7,008 nucleotides of DNA. Source: UBA9926 sp964524295. GTDB taxonomy: Bacteria; Pseudomonadota; Gammaproteobacteria; Pseudomonadales; Azotimanducaceae. Below, in pieces: positions 5,417-7,008 of this stretch. A program made the position numbers and the translations under genes. The stretch's first letter is position 1. Each line of letters starts with the position of its first letter. The stretch is from assembly GCA_964524295.1 (NCBI GenBank), contig CAZGCW010000204.1:1-7008 (forward strand). Reading direction: 5' to 3'. The notes under the pieces were generated by a model. That model made no database searches. It was not told the DNA's origin and worked only from the letters and a program-made list of their open reading frames with translations.

Positions 5417-6466
5417 GTGAACAAACTCCCCTCATTTCGAGCCGCTGCGGTGCAAACCGCACCGGTATTCCTCGACGTTAACGCGACCGTTGACAAGGCG
5501 TGTGACCTGATCAGGGAAGCCAGTCGCAATGGGGCGGAATTAGTGGCCTTTCCGGAAGTCTTTGTGTGCGCTTATCCGTACTGGAGTTGGATCGTTAGCC
5601 CCATCCAAGGCAGTGAATGGTTTCAGCATTTGTACGAAAGCAGTATCGAAATCGCGGGGCCGGAAGTGCAGAGGCTGACCGCTGCCGCTCAAAAATATGC
5701 TATTAATATTGTCATCGGTATTAACGAGCGAGACCGGCTTCGGACTGGAACCCTTTTTAATACCAACCTGGTTATCTCAGCGGATGGCGAATTGTTAGGG
5801 CATCATCGAAAGCTAGTGCCTACCTGGGCAGAAAAGCTGGTTTGGAGTGGTGGTGATGGCTCTACGATCAAAGTCTACGACACCAATGTCGGACCCTTGG
5901 GTACGCTGGCTTGTGGTGAAAACACCAATCCACTGGCACGCTTCGCGCTGTTATCCCAAGGTGAATTAGTCCATGTCGCGAATTATATATCGCTCCCAGT
6001 CGCTCCGAAGGACTACAACATGGCGGAGGCCATCAAGTTACGTGGTGCGGCGCACTCCTTCGAAGGTAAAGTTTTTACGGTCGTGTCGTGTTCAACCATA
6101 TCAGAAGAGATTATTGAGCAGATGCAAAGGCTAGCACCGGATGCTCGAGAATTGCTGTCACGCCCTAATAGCGCATTTAGCGGTATCCTTGGGCCGGATG
6201 GGAATCTGGTAGGCGATGGTCTAGTCGATGAAGAGGGCATTGTCTACGCTGATATTGATCTGAACCGCTGTATTCAACCGAAACAGATGCACGATATTCT
6301 TGGCCATTATAATCGGTTCGATGTGTTTGACTTGAAGGTGAACCGCACGGCCCTGCAGCCGACCAGCTTTGTGATTCAGGAACCTGAAGACTCAGAAAAT
6401 AGCTGTGGAGAGTCGCCTTTTTCTGCGCCAGGGATTGAGGAAAATGATCTAGAACATAATATTTGA
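5417..6466 (+). CDS. Nitrilase
   Basis: This 349-residue cytoplasmic carbon-nitrogen hydrolase of the true nitrilase branch converts a nitrile to the carboxylic acid and ammonia. The catalytic triad is clear: Glu47 (AFPEVF), Lys132 (HHRKLVPT) and Cys166 (LACGENTNPLARF). Other family landmarks are YPYW at 53-56 and LFNTNLVI at 113-120. The length fits nitrilases, which form helical oligomers through a C-terminal tail; here the last 30 or so residues are acidic and poorly conserved. The residue after the catalytic Cys is Gly rather than the common Trp, a variant typical of one nitrilase subgroup. The start is GTG, fixed by AGGAGGT. The gene sits 137 bp after the dioxygenase and 12 bp before the cupin gene, so an operon is likely. 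The substrate cannot be read from sequence; the indole-active neighbour makes an indole or aryl-acetonitrile possible. An amidase or cyanide hydratase is less likely. Confidence 0.92.
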   Translation: MNKLPSFRAAAVQTAPVFLDVNATVDKACDLIREASRNGAELVAFPEVFVCAYPYWSWIVSPIQGSEWFQHLYESSIEIAGPEVQRLTAAAQKYAINIVIGINERDRLRTGTLFNTNLVISADGELLGHHRKLVPTWAEKLVWSGGDGSTIKVYDTNVGPLGTLACGENTNPLARFALLSQGELVHVANYISLPVAPKDYNMAEAIKLRGAAHSFEGKVFTVVSCSTISEEIIEQMQRLAPDARELLSRPNSAFSGILGPDGNLVGDGLVDEEGIVYADIDLNRCIQPKQMHDILGHYNRFDVFDLKVNRTALQPTSFVIQEPEDSENSCGESPFSAPGIEENDLEHNI

Positions 6467-6468
6467 GG
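6465..6468 (+). promoter_or_regulatory. Ribosome binding site of the cupin gene, overlapping the nitrilase stop
   Basis: GAGG overlaps the nitrilase TGA (6464-6466) and lies 10 bases before the ATG at 6479. The overlap suggests coupled translation of the two genes. Confidence 0.5.
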
Positions 6469-6478
6469 CCTAAAAACC

Positions 6479-7008
6479 ATGAATGAGAATACGAAATCTT
6501 TGAAGCCTGACAAGGATCAGCGCGATGACGTGCTCGGTCGTGCAAGAGTGACTGATAATGATGAGTTACTTGCTTTTTATAAGGAATTGGAAGCTCATTC
6601 GGCTAATGCGTTCTGGCGCCGCGCTAACGAGATTGAACCGTGGGAGCCAGAAACGCGGTATACACCGACAATCTGGCGATATCAGGATATGCGACCCCTC
6701 GTGCTTAAATCTTCGCAGTTGGTCAGTCCCGAAGAAGCAGGCAGGCGCGTTGTGGTGCTCGTCAATAACTCTGATGCGGGGCGGCAGCATTCGGCGGCAG
6801 TGGGTTGGTTGTTCAGTGGTTTGCAGGTCATGAAACCCGGGGAGATTACGCCGGCACATCGTCATACCGCCTCAGCGCAGCGTTTTATCATGGAAGGTGG
6901 AGGCGCTTATACTGTGGTTGACGGCCACCAGATTGAATTGGACCAGTATGACTATGTGCTGACGCCTCGCAATTGCTGGCATGATCACGGCATCTTTGAA
7001 AACGGTCT
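6479..7008 (+). CDS. Gentisate 1,2-dioxygenase-like cupin (3' partial)
   Basis: The visible 176 residues form the N-terminal half of a bicupin ring-cleaving dioxygenase; family members have about 340-380 residues, so roughly half lies beyond the window. Gentisate 1,2-dioxygenase uses Fe(II) to cleave gentisate to maleylpyruvate, and relatives act on salicylate, 1-hydroxy-2-naphthoate or aminosalicylates. The N-terminal segment ELLAFYKELEA is followed by TIWRYQDMRPLVLKS, typical of the family. The metal site of the first cupin is PGEITPAHRH (His127, His129), with ASAQRFIMEG at 131-140 after it and WHDHG with His168 at 167-171. ATG 6479 is chosen because GAGG lies 10 bases upstream and the first about 25 residues are a polar, variable extension. 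It follows the nitrilase by 12 bp in the same operon. The family is well supported; the exact substrate is uncertain because the second half is missing. Confidence 0.88.
   Translation, partial: MNENTKSLKPDKDQRDDVLGRARVTDNDELLAFYKELEAHSANAFWRRANEIEPWEPETRYTPTIWRYQDMRPLVLKSSQLVSPEEAGRRVVVLVNNSDAGRQHSAAVGWLFSGLQVMKPGEITPAHRHTASAQRFIMEGGGAYTVVDGHQIELDQYDYVLTPRNCWHDHGIFENG

Noticed and set aside
6177..6545. 122-residue minus-strand frame across the nitrilase end and cupin start
   Set aside because: It runs antisense to two well-supported genes and their ribosome site and has no family-like sequence.
6558..6865. Open frames of 91 and 99 residues on both strands in the last 450 bases
   Set aside because: They lie inside the cupin frame, which shows clear family motifs; the alternatives have no recognisable features.
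1..7008. Mobile element, CRISPR array, tRNA or rRNA
   Set aside because: No transposase or integrase reading frame, regularly spaced repeats or tRNA-like folds were seen on either strand.

Overview
The window looks like a catabolic, accessory-type stretch from a marine-type Gammaproteobacterium. That guess rests on moderate GC content, good Shine-Dalgarno sites, a CYP153-like P450, a lipoprotein-type arylsulfatase and aromatic-ring catabolic genes. The organism is inferred from gene content only, because no phylogenetic marker is present. There are no RNA genes, insertion sequences, CRISPR arrays or integrase traces.

Layout, left to right. (1) At 1-1172 (+) is a P450 of CYP153 type whose N-terminus lies outside the window. 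(2) A short convergent gap follows, with a small hairpin. (3) Two minus-strand genes follow, in transcription order a type I sulfatase (4043-2250) and an alpha/beta-hydrolase of the arylformamidase (N-formylkynurenine formamidase) type (2098-1226). (4) A 318-bp AT-rich divergent intergenic region (4044-4361) carries two related palindromes 72 bp apart plus two further palindromes near the right-hand gene. (5) A plus-strand operon-like run contains a tryptophan 2,3-dioxygenase family gene (4362-5279), a possible 35-codon gene overlapping its end (5272-5379), a nitrilase (5417-6466) and a gentisate 1,2-dioxygenase-like cupin (6479 to the window end, truncated).

How the genes may work together. 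Tryptophan 2,3-dioxygenase opens the indole ring to an N-formyl aniline, and an arylformamidase removes the formyl group, so the two divergent transcripts together encode the first two kynurenine-pathway steps. The nitrilase and the ring-cleaving cupin are not part of the standard kynurenine route. Their presence beside a dioxygenase with a changed substrate-pocket residue (His where the family has Tyr) suggests a pathway for an indole-type or other aromatic compound, possibly with a nitrile side chain and a hydroxylated aromatic intermediate. The sulfatase could release a sulfated aromatic outside the cytoplasm, and the P450 could hydroxylate. The families are well supported; the joint pathway is inference.

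The most interesting items are the mixed indole/nitrile/gentisate gene set, the pocket change in the dioxygenase, the 35-codon gene, and the paired palindromes between the divergent transcripts, which look like operators for a regulator encoded elsewhere.
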